This document shows positions 1 to 8,906 of a stretch of DNA of 64,000 nt, piece by piece (position 1 is the first letter of the stretch; each line of letters opens with the position of its first letter). A model generated the notes under the pieces. The model was given only the letters and a program-made list of their open reading frames with translations, was not told the DNA's origin and ran no database searches. Source of the stretch: an uncultured Roseobacter sp. (GTDB lineage Bacteria; Pseudomonadota; Alphaproteobacteria; Rhodobacterales; Rhodobacteraceae); NCBI RefSeq assembly GCF_947493125.1, contig NZ_CANLQB010000007.1, positions 248,001 to 312,000 of the forward strand. The letters are read 5' to 3'. Position numbers and translations under genes: made by a program.

Positions 1-363
1 TGGGTCGAGCAGGCCGCGCTGCTGCTGGTCATGACCATCGCCTTTCTCGGCGCCGCCGTCGGCATTCACGAAAGCACGCATCTCTCCGTCACCGCCTTTC
101 GCAGCATCGTGCCGCGCTGGATGCGGACGGTGTTTGTCGTCACGACGGATCTGCTGCTTGCTGGCTTCGGGCTCCTTTTGCTCTGGCAGGGCACCAAGCT
201 GACGCTGTTCAAATGGGGCTCCATGATCCCCCTCATCCAGTTGCCGGAAGGGCTGCGCTCGCTGCCGCTCACGGTGGGCGGCGGGCTGATCCTGCTCTTC
301 ACGGTGGGCCATCTCCTGCGCCTCGCCACAGGCCATGACAATCGCAGCGACACCATAGGGTAG
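1..363 (+). CDS. TRAP transporter small permease (DctQ-like), 5' truncated by window edge
   Basis: The reading frame is open from base 1, so the gene starts upstream of the window; the in-frame ATG at 31 is internal. The visible 120 residues hold three hydrophobic segments (roughly residues 1-25, 45-65 and 85-110), matching the C-terminal part of the four-helix DctQ/YiaM family. These proteins are the small membrane subunit of sodium-driven tripartite uptake systems for carboxylates, sugar acids and similar anions. It ends 9 bases before the large permease gene, as usual for TRAP operons. The periplasmic binding protein is not in the window, so the substrate cannot be told. Confidence 0.85.
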   Translation, partial: WVEQAALLLVMTIAFLGAAVGIHESTHLSVTAFRSIVPRWMRTVFVVTTDLLLAGFGLLLLWQGTKLTLFKWGSMIPLIQLPEGLRSLPLTVGGGLILLFTVGHLLRLATGHDNRSDTIG

Positions 364-372
364 GATTTTTCG

Positions 373-1656
373 GTGGGCCTTTTTGTTCTTCTGGGCATCT
401 TCGCCCTCTGCGTGATCATCGGTGTGCCGGTGGCCTTTGCGCTTGGCATCTCGGCTCTGGCCGCCTTCTGGTTCGAAGGGCTGCCGCTGATGATCGGGGT
501 GCAGCGGATCATCTCGGGCATCAACGTCTTCTCGCTGATGGCGATCCCCTTCTTCATCTTCGCGGGCGAGCTGATGTTTCACGGCGGCATCGCCGCGCGC
601 CTCGTCCGCTTTGCCTCTGCCGCGGTCGGAGCCGTGCGCGGGGGCCTCGGCATCGTGAATGTCTTCTCCTCCATGCTCTTCGGCGGCATCTCCGGCTCCG
701 CTGTCGCCGATATCTCGGCGCTGGGGTCGATCCTGATCCCGGTGATGAAGGAAAAAGGGTATGACGCCGATTACGCGGTGAACGTAACCGTCACATCCTC
801 CATCGCGGGCATCATCATCCCGCCCAGCCACAACATGATCATCTTCGCCATCGCGGCGGGCGGTGGCATTTCGATCTCGAAACTTTTCCTCGCGGGCGTT
901 CTGCCGGGCCTGCTGATGTGCCTCTGCCTCGCGGTCGCTGCCTATCTGGTCGCGGTGAAACGCGGCTACCGCGCCGAAGTGTTCCCGGGCTGGAGCAGCC
1001 TCGCGCTCAGCTTTATTGCCGCCATCCCGGGCCTCTTCACCGCCGTGATCATCGTCGGCGGCGTGCTCTCCGGCATCTTCACCGTCACCGAATCCGGCGC
1101 GTTCGGCGCGATCTATGCCTTCGTCGTGACCCTGTTCGTCTACCGCAGCATCACATGGGCCAGCTTCCGCACCGCGGTGGCGCAATCGGTGCGCACGACC
1201 GCGATGGTGATGATCCTGATCGCCTGCGCCGGGGCCTTTGCCTATATGCTCACCTTCTACCGCGTGCCCGACAAGACCGCAGCCCTGCTCACCGGGCTCA
1301 CCGACAACCCGATCCTGATCCTGCTGATGATCAACGCGGTGCTGCTGATCCTCGGCATGATCATGGATATGGCCGCACTGATCCTGATCTGCACGCCGAT
1401 CTTCTTGCCGGTGGCGACCAGCCTCGGGATCGACCCGCTGCAATTCGGCATGATCCTGATGGTCAACCTGGGCCTCGGGCTTTGCACGCCGCCCGTCGGC
1501 TCCTGCCTCTTTGTCGGCTGCGCCGTGGGCAAGCTGCCGATGGAAACCGCCGTGCGCACCATCTGGCCGTTTTACCTCGCGATCTTCGCGGCGCTGATGA
1601 TGATCACCTTCATCCCCGCCGTGTCGATGAGCCTGCCGACCCTGCTCAGCCCCTAG
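373..1656 (+). CDS. TRAP transporter large permease (DctM-like)
   Basis: A 427-residue polytopic membrane protein of the DctM family, the subunit thought to carry out sodium-coupled translocation. Family hallmarks are visible: a start like GLFVLLGIFALCVIIGVPVA, a glycine/serine-rich stretch FGGISGSAVADISALG near residue 105, an IIIPPSHNMIIFA segment near residue 150, and a C-terminal GLCTPPVGSCLFVGCAVG loop. The length is typical for the family (about 425-435). It starts with GTG, 9 bases after the small permease. It forms the inner-membrane complex with the preceding gene; substrate unknown. Confidence 0.93.
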   Translation: MGLFVLLGIFALCVIIGVPVAFALGISALAAFWFEGLPLMIGVQRIISGINVFSLMAIPFFIFAGELMFHGGIAARLVRFASAAVGAVRGGLGIVNVFSSMLFGGISGSAVADISALGSILIPVMKEKGYDADYAVNVTVTSSIAGIIIPPSHNMIIFAIAAGGGISISKLFLAGVLPGLLMCLCLAVAAYLVAVKRGYRAEVFPGWSSLALSFIAAIPGLFTAVIIVGGVLSGIFTVTESGAFGAIYAFVVTLFVYRSITWASFRTAVAQSVRTTAMVMILIACAGAFAYMLTFYRVPDKTAALLTGLTDNPILILLMINAVLLILGMIMDMAALILICTPIFLPVATSLGIDPLQFGMILMVNLGLGLCTPPVGSCLFVGCAVGKLPMETAVRTIWPFYLAIFAALMMITFIPAVSMSLPTLLSP

Positions 1657-2029
1657 AACTGCGCGGACATCCGCAGCGAGATCCGGGCCTCGGTGACGAA
1701 GTCATGCGTGAGAAGCGTCTCCCCCGCAGCCCGGCTCTGCGGCCAATCCGGATGGCGACGCCCGCGCCGACCAGAAGATAGCTGCGATCCACCAGCGTAC
1801 CAAGAAAGCGGAAGGCCGAAGGCCGCGCCCGGCCATCTTCGACAAATCGCGCGCTCAAACGCGACTGAGACCTGGTGCCCAGCACACAGCCGCCTCTCGA
1901 CCCCATCGGCTGCAAAGAGCGTTTCGCTTTTCTCACGGGAGGCATAGCTGATAAAGGCTGCAAACTACGATTCCACCGGTATCGAACGGGCACATAAAAC
2001 CCAAACCTAAATGACTTCAACCAAAGCAC
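1653..2029 (-). pseudogene. Remnant of an outer-membrane beta-barrel C-terminus (frameshifted)
   Basis: Read leftward, one frame gives barrel-like alternating sequence (FRFLGTLVDRSYLLVGAGVA). A one-base shift near 1740 continues it as ETLLTHDFVTEARISLRMS followed by AQF and a stop at 1653-1655. Amphipathic strands ending in a terminal phenylalanine are typical of porin and autotransporter barrels. No complete gene, signal peptide or upstream passenger is visible; the part above about 1830 is not recognisable. The stop overlaps the last codon of the TRAP permease on the other strand. I read it as a decayed fragment; a sequencing frameshift cannot explain the missing N-terminal part. Confidence 0.4.
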
Positions 2030-2082
2030 GAAGGTGCCGGCGCTGTCATGAAAAGACCGCGCGGTCTTTTTCGGGGACGCCG

Positions 2083-4851
2083 CTAGAGCTCGCGCACCGT
2101 CCGCCGCTCAACCGGGGTGAAGTCGCGCCCGACCATCCGGCGCACCCGCGCCACCCAGCTTTCGGGCCGGAAATCCAGCACAAGCAGGCCGCCCGCCGCA
2201 TCATCCATCGCCAGCTCCGAGCCATCGGGCGCAAAACACAGGCCGATCCCGGCATCTCTCGTCCCCAGCGGCGGGATCGTGGCGATTTGCGTGCCGTCGC
2301 TGGCATCATAGAGCACGAAGCTTCCGCCATAGTCTCCCTTTGCCGCGATGAAATAGGCGTCCGGATCAATCGCAACGCGCCAGATGGCGCCGAGGCCACT
2401 GCCATAGGCCGAGAGCCTCTCAATCGCCTCGGCGTCCCAGATCTCGAAGCCTTCGGACCCAAACACCAGCAGACGCGTCCCGGCCTGGGTGAAACGCACC
2501 TGGGCAATCTCCAGCGCGGTCTCGGCGCGGTGCTCATGGACGAAGTGACCCTGCTCAGACCGAAAGAGATCCACGCCCCCACGCTCGCGCGGCACCGCCA
2601 CCCGCTTGGTTGCGGCGCAATAGTCCAGACCGGCCAGATCGGCGTCGTCCTCCAGGCCGAGCGTGGCCCACTGCCCCAGCGGAACAAGCGCGCCCCGCTC
2701 CGCATCGAAGAGCGCAAGCTCCCCCGTGGCCACGCGCCCGAGCAGCCCGCCTTCGGACCCGCGCGGCGTCACACGCGGATCGAAACGGACATCCTGCAAG
2801 GGACGCGTCGCGGCTGTGATCCTGGCCACCCGCCCATCCTCCAACACACCGAGAAGCGTCTTTCCCGCGAACTGGATGGCGGTGATCGGGGGCGCCTTGA
2901 CCAGCCGTCCGCGCCGCTGCCGCCGCTCCCAGATCAGCAGTTGGCCGTCCTCGTTGAGGCGCGCCACCCGCGACAGGTTTGACTGATAGGCCAACTGGCG
3001 GATCGGAGGGATGTCGGCCCGTCGGCTGATGGCATCGGGTACTGCGAGGTGCTGCGACAAGGCATGCTGTCTGTTCTTGGACAACAGCGCCACAGACCCA
3101 TCGGGCGCCAGCGACACATATCCCAACGGGCTCTCGGGCGGGCCGGGCTGGACGCAATTCACATACCAGCCGTGAGATCGGGGCTCGGCCTGTGCATGGA
3201 CAAGACGGTAACGCGGCCCCGCGGCCTTCTCGGCCGCGGCAAAGCGCACATGCATCTCGTCGGAGAAGGCAATCTCCTCGGCATCGCTGTGCACCGCAAG
3301 TATGTCCGGATCGATGCTCACCCGAAACCACGGCCGTGGCGCATAGTCGTCGAACCGGTCATGCCGCATCACCTGCCGCGTACGGGGGCTGATGCGGCAA
3401 TATCCCGTCCGCGTCGCAAACGGGGCCGCGCGGCCGGGATCAGTGCGCCGGAACCGGTTGCTCCGCAGATCCAGCAAAGCACTGATCGGCGGGCCGTCTG
3501 CGGGTGGTCCGCTGTCCGCAATGCCCAGACCACTGAGCAGCAGACCCCCATCCGCCATCCACCAGGCGCGCTCGACATAGGAGAAATGCGACCGGGCGCT
3601 ATAGGTCTGCGCGCCGCTCCTGAGATTTATGACCAGCAGGGTTCCCCGGCTCGACACAAACATCTCGTCATGCGCCTCGCTGGCCGCGAAGGCACTTGGG
3701 AAAAAGGGCTGCGACACGCGGTGGATTTCGACCAGCAGCTGATCCGGACGCTCCGCGTCGGCCCGCAGGAAAGACCCGTTGTCGGCTTCGATGATCAACT
3801 CCTGCGCCGGACCGACCAAGCTGATGTTCACGATGCTCACGTCCGGATCCATGACCGGTGTCTCACCGATCAGTTCCGGCGTGGCACCCAGCCTGCAGAC
3901 CCGCCGCCGGTCACGCGCCACCCCATGCACATGCGCCAGACGGCGCCCATCTGCCGAGAACGCCGCGCCATCGCGCAAGTCATATTTCGCGCCGGGCGGC
4001 GTGTAGGTCCCCACCGGCGCCAGCATCTGCATCAGTCTCGGGTGGCTCATCGCCCGCTGGCACAGCGCAATCCGCGCCTGCCGGGTCGGCGCCCGCGTCC
4101 AGGCCTCCACCCCCACCAGCCCGGCCAGATCGTGCCGTTGATCCGCGAGGATCTGGCTGCGCGCGGCCAGCGCCCGGGACTCCGCCCGCTGGCGCAGCGC
4201 GCGCTCGTGCGCCGCGCGGTCCTCGGCGGCCCGTAAGGCGGCCTCCTGCCCGGCGCGCGCCCGCTCCCCCGATGCCATCACGAAGGTCCGCACCAGTTCG
4301 CCCACCTCCGGGGCATCCTCGGGCGGCTGCAGCACGAACTGCTCCGCCTCGCTCAGAACGGCGCCGGTCAGCAACTCCTCCTCCCGCTCAGGCGCGGCCT
4401 CCCAGGCGCGGGCACGCTGCTGCAGCCGCGTGTGATACCGCAACCAACGTGGCGCGACGCGGATGCCGTCGGTCAGCCGCGCCAGATTGGCGGCGACCTC
4501 GGCCTCCGTCCGCATAGAGACATAGTTCAGCGCCCGCATCCACGTCGGCACGGCGGCGCGGTCATGATCCCTCATGACCACGATGATGATGCGCTTCTTC
4601 TGGAGCCGGGCCTGTTCGATCTCCCACAGGCACACGCGGGACGCCACGCTTGCCGCCGTCAGCGCAAAAACCACCACATGTGCCGCGTCGATCATGCCCA
4701 GCAGGCGGGCCCGCCATGGCTCACCGGGCCGGATGTCCTCGACGTCGATCAGAACATCGAAGGCACCCGTCTCCAGTTGACCCTGCAGCCTCGCCACCTG
4801 GGCCCGATCCCGGCGCGCATACGACAGGAAGATCGACAGGCGCTGCTCCAT
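2083..4851 (-). CDS. TIR domain protein with C-terminal beta-propeller (WD40-like) sensor
   Basis: 922 residues from the ATG at 4851; the longer ORF track start (4962) adds a basic, unconserved leader. Residues 1-130 are a TIR domain: RLSIFLSYARRD strand, IDVEDIRPGEPW loop, and CLWEIEQA with Glu77 in the position of the NADase glutamate. Residues about 140-270 form a helical, Arg/Ala-rich linker (QRARAWEAA, ASGERARAG) of the kind seen in proteobacterial TIR-propeller proteins. Residues about 275-922 contain repeated blade motifs such as FSADGRRLAHV, LAPDGSVALL and FAPDGSELAMDD. Known TIR domains of this type cleave NAD+ or make cyclic-ADP-ribose-like signals in anti-phage defence; the propeller would sense the trigger. 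It lies 28 bases after a broken SLATT-like gene on the same strand. Function in defence is inferred. Confidence 0.8.
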   Translation of the reverse strand: MEQRLSIFLSYARRDRAQVARLQGQLETGAFDVLIDVEDIRPGEPWRARLLGMIDAAHVVVFALTAASVASRVCLWEIEQARLQKKRIIIVVMRDHDRAAVPTWMRALNYVSMRTEAEVAANLARLTDGIRVAPRWLRYHTRLQQRARAWEAAPEREEELLTGAVLSEAEQFVLQPPEDAPEVGELVRTFVMASGERARAGQEAALRAAEDRAAHERALRQRAESRALAARSQILADQRHDLAGLVGVEAWTRAPTRQARIALCQRAMSHPRLMQMLAPVGTYTPPGAKYDLRDGAAFSADGRRLAHVHGVARDRRRVCRLGATPELIGETPVMDPDVSIVNISLVGPAQELIIEADNGSFLRADAERPDQLLVEIHRVSQPFFPSAFAASEAHDEMFVSSRGTLLVINLRSGAQTYSARSHFSYVERAWWMADGGLLLSGLGIADSGPPADGPPISALLDLRSNRFRRTDPGRAAPFATRTGYCRISPRTRQVMRHDRFDDYAPRPWFRVSIDPDILAVHSDAEEIAFSDEMHVRFAAAEKAAGPRYRLVHAQAEPRSHGWYVNCVQPGPPESPLGYVSLAPDGSVALLSKNRQHALSQHLAVPDAISRRADIPPIRQLAYQSNLSRVARLNEDGQLLIWERRQRRGRLVKAPPITAIQFAGKTLLGVLEDGRVARITAATRPLQDVRFDPRVTPRGSEGGLLGRVATGELALFDAERGALVPLGQWATLGLEDDADLAGLDYCAATKRVAVPRERGGVDLFRSEQGHFVHEHRAETALEIAQVRFTQAGTRLLVFGSEGFEIWDAEAIERLSAYGSGLGAIWRVAIDPDAYFIAAKGDYGGSFVLYDASDGTQIATIPPLGTRDAGIGLCFAPDGSELAMDDAAGGLLVLDFRPESWVARVRRMVGRDFTPVERRTVREL

Positions 4852-4879
4852 CACCGGTCGGGCCTGGGATCTCTGCCGC

Positions 4880-5807
4880 TCACCCCGGCCCGCCGCCTGC
4901 CACCGGTATCGCCGGAGCTTTGGTGGCAGTGGCCGCAAGTGCCGAAAACGCGCCCGTGTCAACCTCCAGGATAGCGATCACCTCATCGACATAACCCAGC
5001 GCGGCCTCCAGATCATGGGCCGCGGCTGCATCGGTCAGCCGCGCCCCCCTCCGCGGCCAGCGGGCTGAGCTGTTGCAGCGTCGTGTCATGCAGGGCGGCG
5101 CGCTCGCGGTCAAAGCTCATCTCGCGCCAGCTCTTCACCCCGGCCAGCAAGGCGGCTGACATCACCCCCAGAAAGGCCGCGAACACGACCAGCGCCGGGC
5201 TGCCCAGGGACCCCAGCGAGGACGCCACCACCCCAAGACCCAGCACAAGCGCCCCCACCGGCGCCAGCCGGGACGAGCGCGTGTCATGCGCCGAAGCCGC
5301 CTCGCGCAGATACGCCACCTGCCCCTGCACGAAGGCCTCCAGAACATGCTGTCCGGTCTGTTAGAAAACCGCACGGCCCTGAGCATGCGCCACCTCCAGC
5401 GCTGTGCGGTACAGCACCCCGCGATCCGCTTCCGCCTACGTGCGGTTGGCGATCCACCTGGTGGCAAAACGCGCCTCGCTCAACAGATAGGCGAAGATCG
5501 CCGCTGCACCGAGCGCCAGCGCCTGCAACACCCCCAACGGGGTCCGATAGGCGGTCGCCAGATCCTGGAACTGTCCGACAAGCCCGCCCCGCCCGGTGCT
5601 GGTGTCCGCACCTGCGCCCCCCGCCTCGAACCCAAGCAACAGCAACCCGCCCAACAGGGCCGACACCGCGGTCGCGGCGATGAACGCGCTCATGCAGCGC
5701 CGATAGGCCGCCTGGGCCTCGCGCGCCTTCGCGGCGGCATGCGCGCGGCGGGCCTGCACCTCGCGGTATTTCGGGGCAGTCTGAACGCTTTCGGGCAGAG
5801 CGGCCAT
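4880..5807 (-). pseudogene. SLATT-like membrane effector gene, broken by two stops and a frameshift
   Basis: Starting at the ATG at 5807 (good Shine-Dalgarno AGGAG 8 bases upstream), the frame encodes a helical lead (AHAAAKAREAQAAYRRC), two membrane helices (AFIAATAVSALLGGLLLLGF and LQALALGAAAIFAYLL), then WIANRT and an in-frame TAG (5436-5438). The same frame continues as AEADRGVLYRTALEVAHAQG to a TAA (5361-5363), then through two more membrane helices (VGALVLGLGVVASSLG, ALVVFAAFLGVMSAALLAG). At a run of six G near 5052 a one-base shift is needed to reach a coherent C-terminus (LTDAAAAHDLEAALGYVDEV ... PVAGGGPG) ending at 4880. The 2TM plus basic/acidic helix layout resembles SLATT predicted pore-forming effectors. 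Three lesions in one otherwise coherent protein indicate inactivation, unless readthrough and frameshifting occur. Confidence 0.6.
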
Positions 5808-6054
5808 GGGCACTTCTCCTTCAACAGGTGACCTCGCCTGACGGCCCACCGGCTCTGACCGTGCCCGCACCGCCAGCTTTGCAAATTTGCCGCGCGGCTG
5901 TCCAGTTCACCGCGCACGATCCGCATCGCCGGCCCAGCCACACCGCAACTGCGAAAACCGACCGATCCACGCGGCCAATCCCTTGTTTCCCCGCAAGACT
6001 TCCCCACATCAAAGACACGTTAGAGGCGATTGCAGCGAGGGAGGGCGTCTGCCG

Positions 6055-6834
6055 GTGAAAAACATTGTTGTGGCAAGCGATTTGTCGGACAGGTCGCGAC
6101 AGGCGGTTCGGCGCGGCGTGCATCTGGCGGCGGACATGGGCGCCCGGCTCACCGTTCTACATGTGGTCGACGCGGCCATGCCGGACCGGCTGTCAAACCG
6201 GGTGCAGACCGAGGCCGCGGCACTTCTGGCCGAAGAGGTTGCCGAGGACGCGGATGGCCGCACCCTCGATCACCTGATCGAAGTCGTCGTCGGCGATACG
6301 GTCGAAGAGATCCACAACGCGGTCGAAGGGTTGGGCGCCGATCTGCTGATTGTCGGCCTGCACCGCCGGCGCGTGTTCCTCGACCACATCAAGGAAACCA
6401 CGATGGAGCATCTGATCCGCGCCAGCAGCCTACCCGTCCTTCTGGTCGCAGGGGACGCGGACCGCCCCTATGCCCGGGTGCTCGGTGGTGTCGACCTGTC
6501 GCCCGTCTGCGCCGCGGGTCTTCACAAGATCCGCATGATTGCCCCATCGGCTGAGCTGACGCTGTTTCACGCCCACGAGGTGTCCTTCCGCAACGAGGCC
6601 GAGCGCGACTATGCCACCTGGACCGCCGTCTCCGCGCTGCCCGACAACCTGCCGCCGCCGGTTTTCGTCGAAGGCAAGGCCCGCGAGGCGCTGGAAGAGG
6701 TCATGGCAGAGACGGATTGCGACCTGCTGGTCATCGGCGCCTACACCCGGTCGAACGCCGGGCGCTACATGCTGGGCGGCTTTTCCTCCGGCCTGATCCG
6801 CAAGCCGCCCTGCGATCTGCTACTGGCGAAATAG
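6055..6834 (+). CDS. Tandem universal stress protein (two UspA domains)
   Basis: 259 residues from the GTG at 6055 (VKNIVVASDLSDRSRQ), with a GAGGGAGGG Shine-Dalgarno region about 8 bases upstream; the ORF-track start further upstream has no family sequence. Domain 1 (about 1-140) has the IVVASDLS start strand, VLHVVDA and LLIVGLHRRR; domain 2 (about 145-259) has VLGGVDLSPVC and ends with LLVIGAYTRSNAGRYMLGG, close to the glycine-containing nucleotide-binding loop of Usp proteins. The first domain lacks that loop. USPs are soluble stress-response proteins that bind ATP or act as sensors; the role here is unknown. It is divergent from the SLATT-like pseudogene and stands alone. Confidence 0.85.
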   Translation: MKNIVVASDLSDRSRQAVRRGVHLAADMGARLTVLHVVDAAMPDRLSNRVQTEAAALLAEEVAEDADGRTLDHLIEVVVGDTVEEIHNAVEGLGADLLIVGLHRRRVFLDHIKETTMEHLIRASSLPVLLVAGDADRPYARVLGGVDLSPVCAAGLHKIRMIAPSAELTLFHAHEVSFRNEAERDYATWTAVSALPDNLPPPVFVEGKAREALEEVMAETDCDLLVIGAYTRSNAGRYMLGGFSSGLIRKPPCDLLLAK

Positions 6835-8447
6835 TCAGTCCTGCGCACGGCGCGGGTCCTGGCCAAGGCGCCTGATACCGGGCCGGCACCTCTGTCTTGT
6901 GTCATTCCCGGCCGGGCACATCCGAGAAGCTTTTCGTCACCTGCGGATCACGTGCGCGCCCCACCGAGACACGGCAGCCTCGGCCAACTGCCCGTCGTCG
7001 ATCAAACCTGCGTCGAGACACATGCCAGCCCATCCAAATAGCACCTTTTATAGGTCCAAAAAGCGGTCGTCGCTCCCTACCAGTTCAGGCTGAAACGCCG
7101 ACCGGACGGCGGGTCGACCGCATGACCCGGTTTCGGCCCGGATCCGGACCCGCGCCCGCCGGAGATCCTCCCACATACCGCGGGCCAAACCTGGTGATCG
7201 ACGGCCCGCTCATTCTTGGGTCTCTGCCACCCGCACCCGGCTCGCTGCCATATTGTCACAGACCCAAAACCGTCGGAAAATATGGCGGGTGCACCCGCGC
7301 CCACGCTCACCAGGTCCTTTGACGGTATCCAGTATCCAAAAATCTGTCGCTCCCCTTGGAAGACCGCGCTCTTGCCTCGCCGCCCGAGCCCCTTTGTCCA
7401 CGGCAAATCCATACGGCTGCGCACACTCGAACGCGCAGGAGCGTCCGACAGGTCGCGGGCATCATATCACTGCTGCGCGTGCCGCAGATCAGAACATCGC
7501 CACGGCCGTTCAGAGCCACGCGTTCTGGCCGCATCAAACAGTCGAGCACAATAGGATCACGCCGCCGGAGGTGCCGGAGCCGAACCACCGCGCGCCGCCG
7601 CCGGTCACCGCATCTCATGACCCGCGCCTGACGTCCCATACATCAGCGGTGCTGAACGATGCAGCCCCGCCGCAGACCTCCCCAGATCCTTAACCAGACG
7701 CTGACCGGGTTTGCCGCCCCCCTCCACCAGGCCACGCCCGGACGTGGAACAGTCCGTTGCCCAGTCGTCTCCCTGAGCGATGGTCCGCCATTTACGCGCG
7801 AAGCAAGGCCGCGGATGCTTATGCGCAGGGCGTTGAGCGGATGCCATCACCACCTGCGTGCGCCCCTCATCTGTCGCTCACATGGTCGGTGGAACCATGG
7901 ATCATGCCTGAGTGTCCGAAGACAATGCGGCGGCGCGGTCTCCCGCACGCGCGCCAATCCACCTGCTGTTCACGGCGCTCGATCCCGCGCGTCTCATCGG
8001 CCTACACCAGATCAAGACCCCACCGGGCAAAGAAGGCGACCGATAGGCTTGATCTGTCTGGCGGGCTTCTGTAGCGCCAGCCGTCCCCGCGCACCGGGCA
8101 ACATCCCTGCGCCCCCGGCGCGGACATCTGATCCTGCAGCCGCAGGAAAGACTGTCCGCAGTCATGTAACACAGCCACAACCTCAGAGCCGTGGTGATCG
8201 TACGCTGCACGGCGCCAGACGCATCACCGCTTGCTATCGTGAGCTTGCCAGTACCCGGGTGCCCCGGCCCGACCCGCGATACTCGTTTGACCCTCCACTA
8301 TGCTCCGAAGAGCATGCCGATGTCTGCCGCGCAGGGCTCTGGAGCGGCCGCGCCCAGCGCCTGTCGCGAGAGCCGCAGCGCACCCCTGGATGTCAAGCCT
8401 TCACATCCTCCGCCCGGCGCGCTCACCGCGAGAGTTCCGCCTTCGGG
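6835..8447. other. 1.6-kb stretch without recognisable genes
   Basis: Between the universal stress gene and the BLUF gene every ORF on both strands is Arg/Pro/Ser-rich, lacks a recognisable domain and has no convincing start region; several overlap each other in different frames. I see no tRNA, no direct repeats, no IS ends and no protein remnant that I can name. The stretch looks like decayed or non-coding DNA inside an accessory region. A small RNA cannot be excluded by eye. Confidence 0.5.
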
Positions 8448-8906
8448 TCAGGCGGCCCGGTCGGAGATCTCGTTCTTAAGCGTCAGAGCGTGAAGCGTCT
8501 CAAAGATCTGTTGGCCAGTCAGCCGGGAAATATCGAAATTGGTTTGCGACCCGATCCCTCCGAAGAGCTCTGCATAGACGCGATCACTGCCGACAAAGCC
8601 CATCGACCAACTGGGAAAGGCTCTCGTCGTGATGCGGCTGGTCTCGAGGACCGTGATATGATCGTGACGCTCGTCCATCTGGATGCGCTCGAACGTCTCT
8701 TCCACGGCATCGATTGGACCTTCAAGCACCTGCCCAAAGACACCCGCATTGAAGATCAGCGCGCCGGTCACCCCGGCAGCCTCGTTGTTTCGCTGAGACG
8801 TTTTCAGGATCTCGTCAATTTCACCGGCCATCATTTCACGATTGGTGATGGCGCTTTGATAGCTGAAATAGATGACGCGCAGCAGGTCCGTATCGGCGGT
8901 GATCAT
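8448..8906 (-). CDS. Stand-alone BLUF-domain blue-light sensor
   Basis: 152 residues from the ATG at 8906, whose ATGA overlaps the TGA of the upstream GGDEF-EAL gene; a Shine-Dalgarno AAGGAG lies within that gene's last codons. The BLUF signature is complete: Tyr13 (RVIYFSYQSA), Asn41, Gln59 (GVFGQVLEG), Trp100 and Met102 (PSWSMGFVG), with the same spacing as AppA Tyr21/Asn45/Gln63/Trp104/Met106 apart from a longer first loop. BLUF domains bind FAD and change a Tyr-Gln hydrogen-bond network on blue light. The remaining 45 residues form a short cap (FGGIGSQTNFDISRLTG). No output domain is present, so the signal must pass to a partner, most simply the coupled GGDEF-EAL protein. Confidence 0.92.
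   Translation of the reverse strand: MITADTDLLRVIYFSYQSAITNREMMAGEIDEILKTSQRNNEAAGVTGALIFNAGVFGQVLEGPIDAVEETFERIQMDERHDHITVLETSRITTRAFPSWSMGFVGSDRVYAELFGGIGSQTNFDISRLTGQQIFETLHALTLKNEISDRAA

Noticed and set aside
3049-4236. 395-residue plus-strand ORF
   Set aside because: Opposite strand shadow of the TIR-propeller gene; Arg/Pro-rich with no domain.
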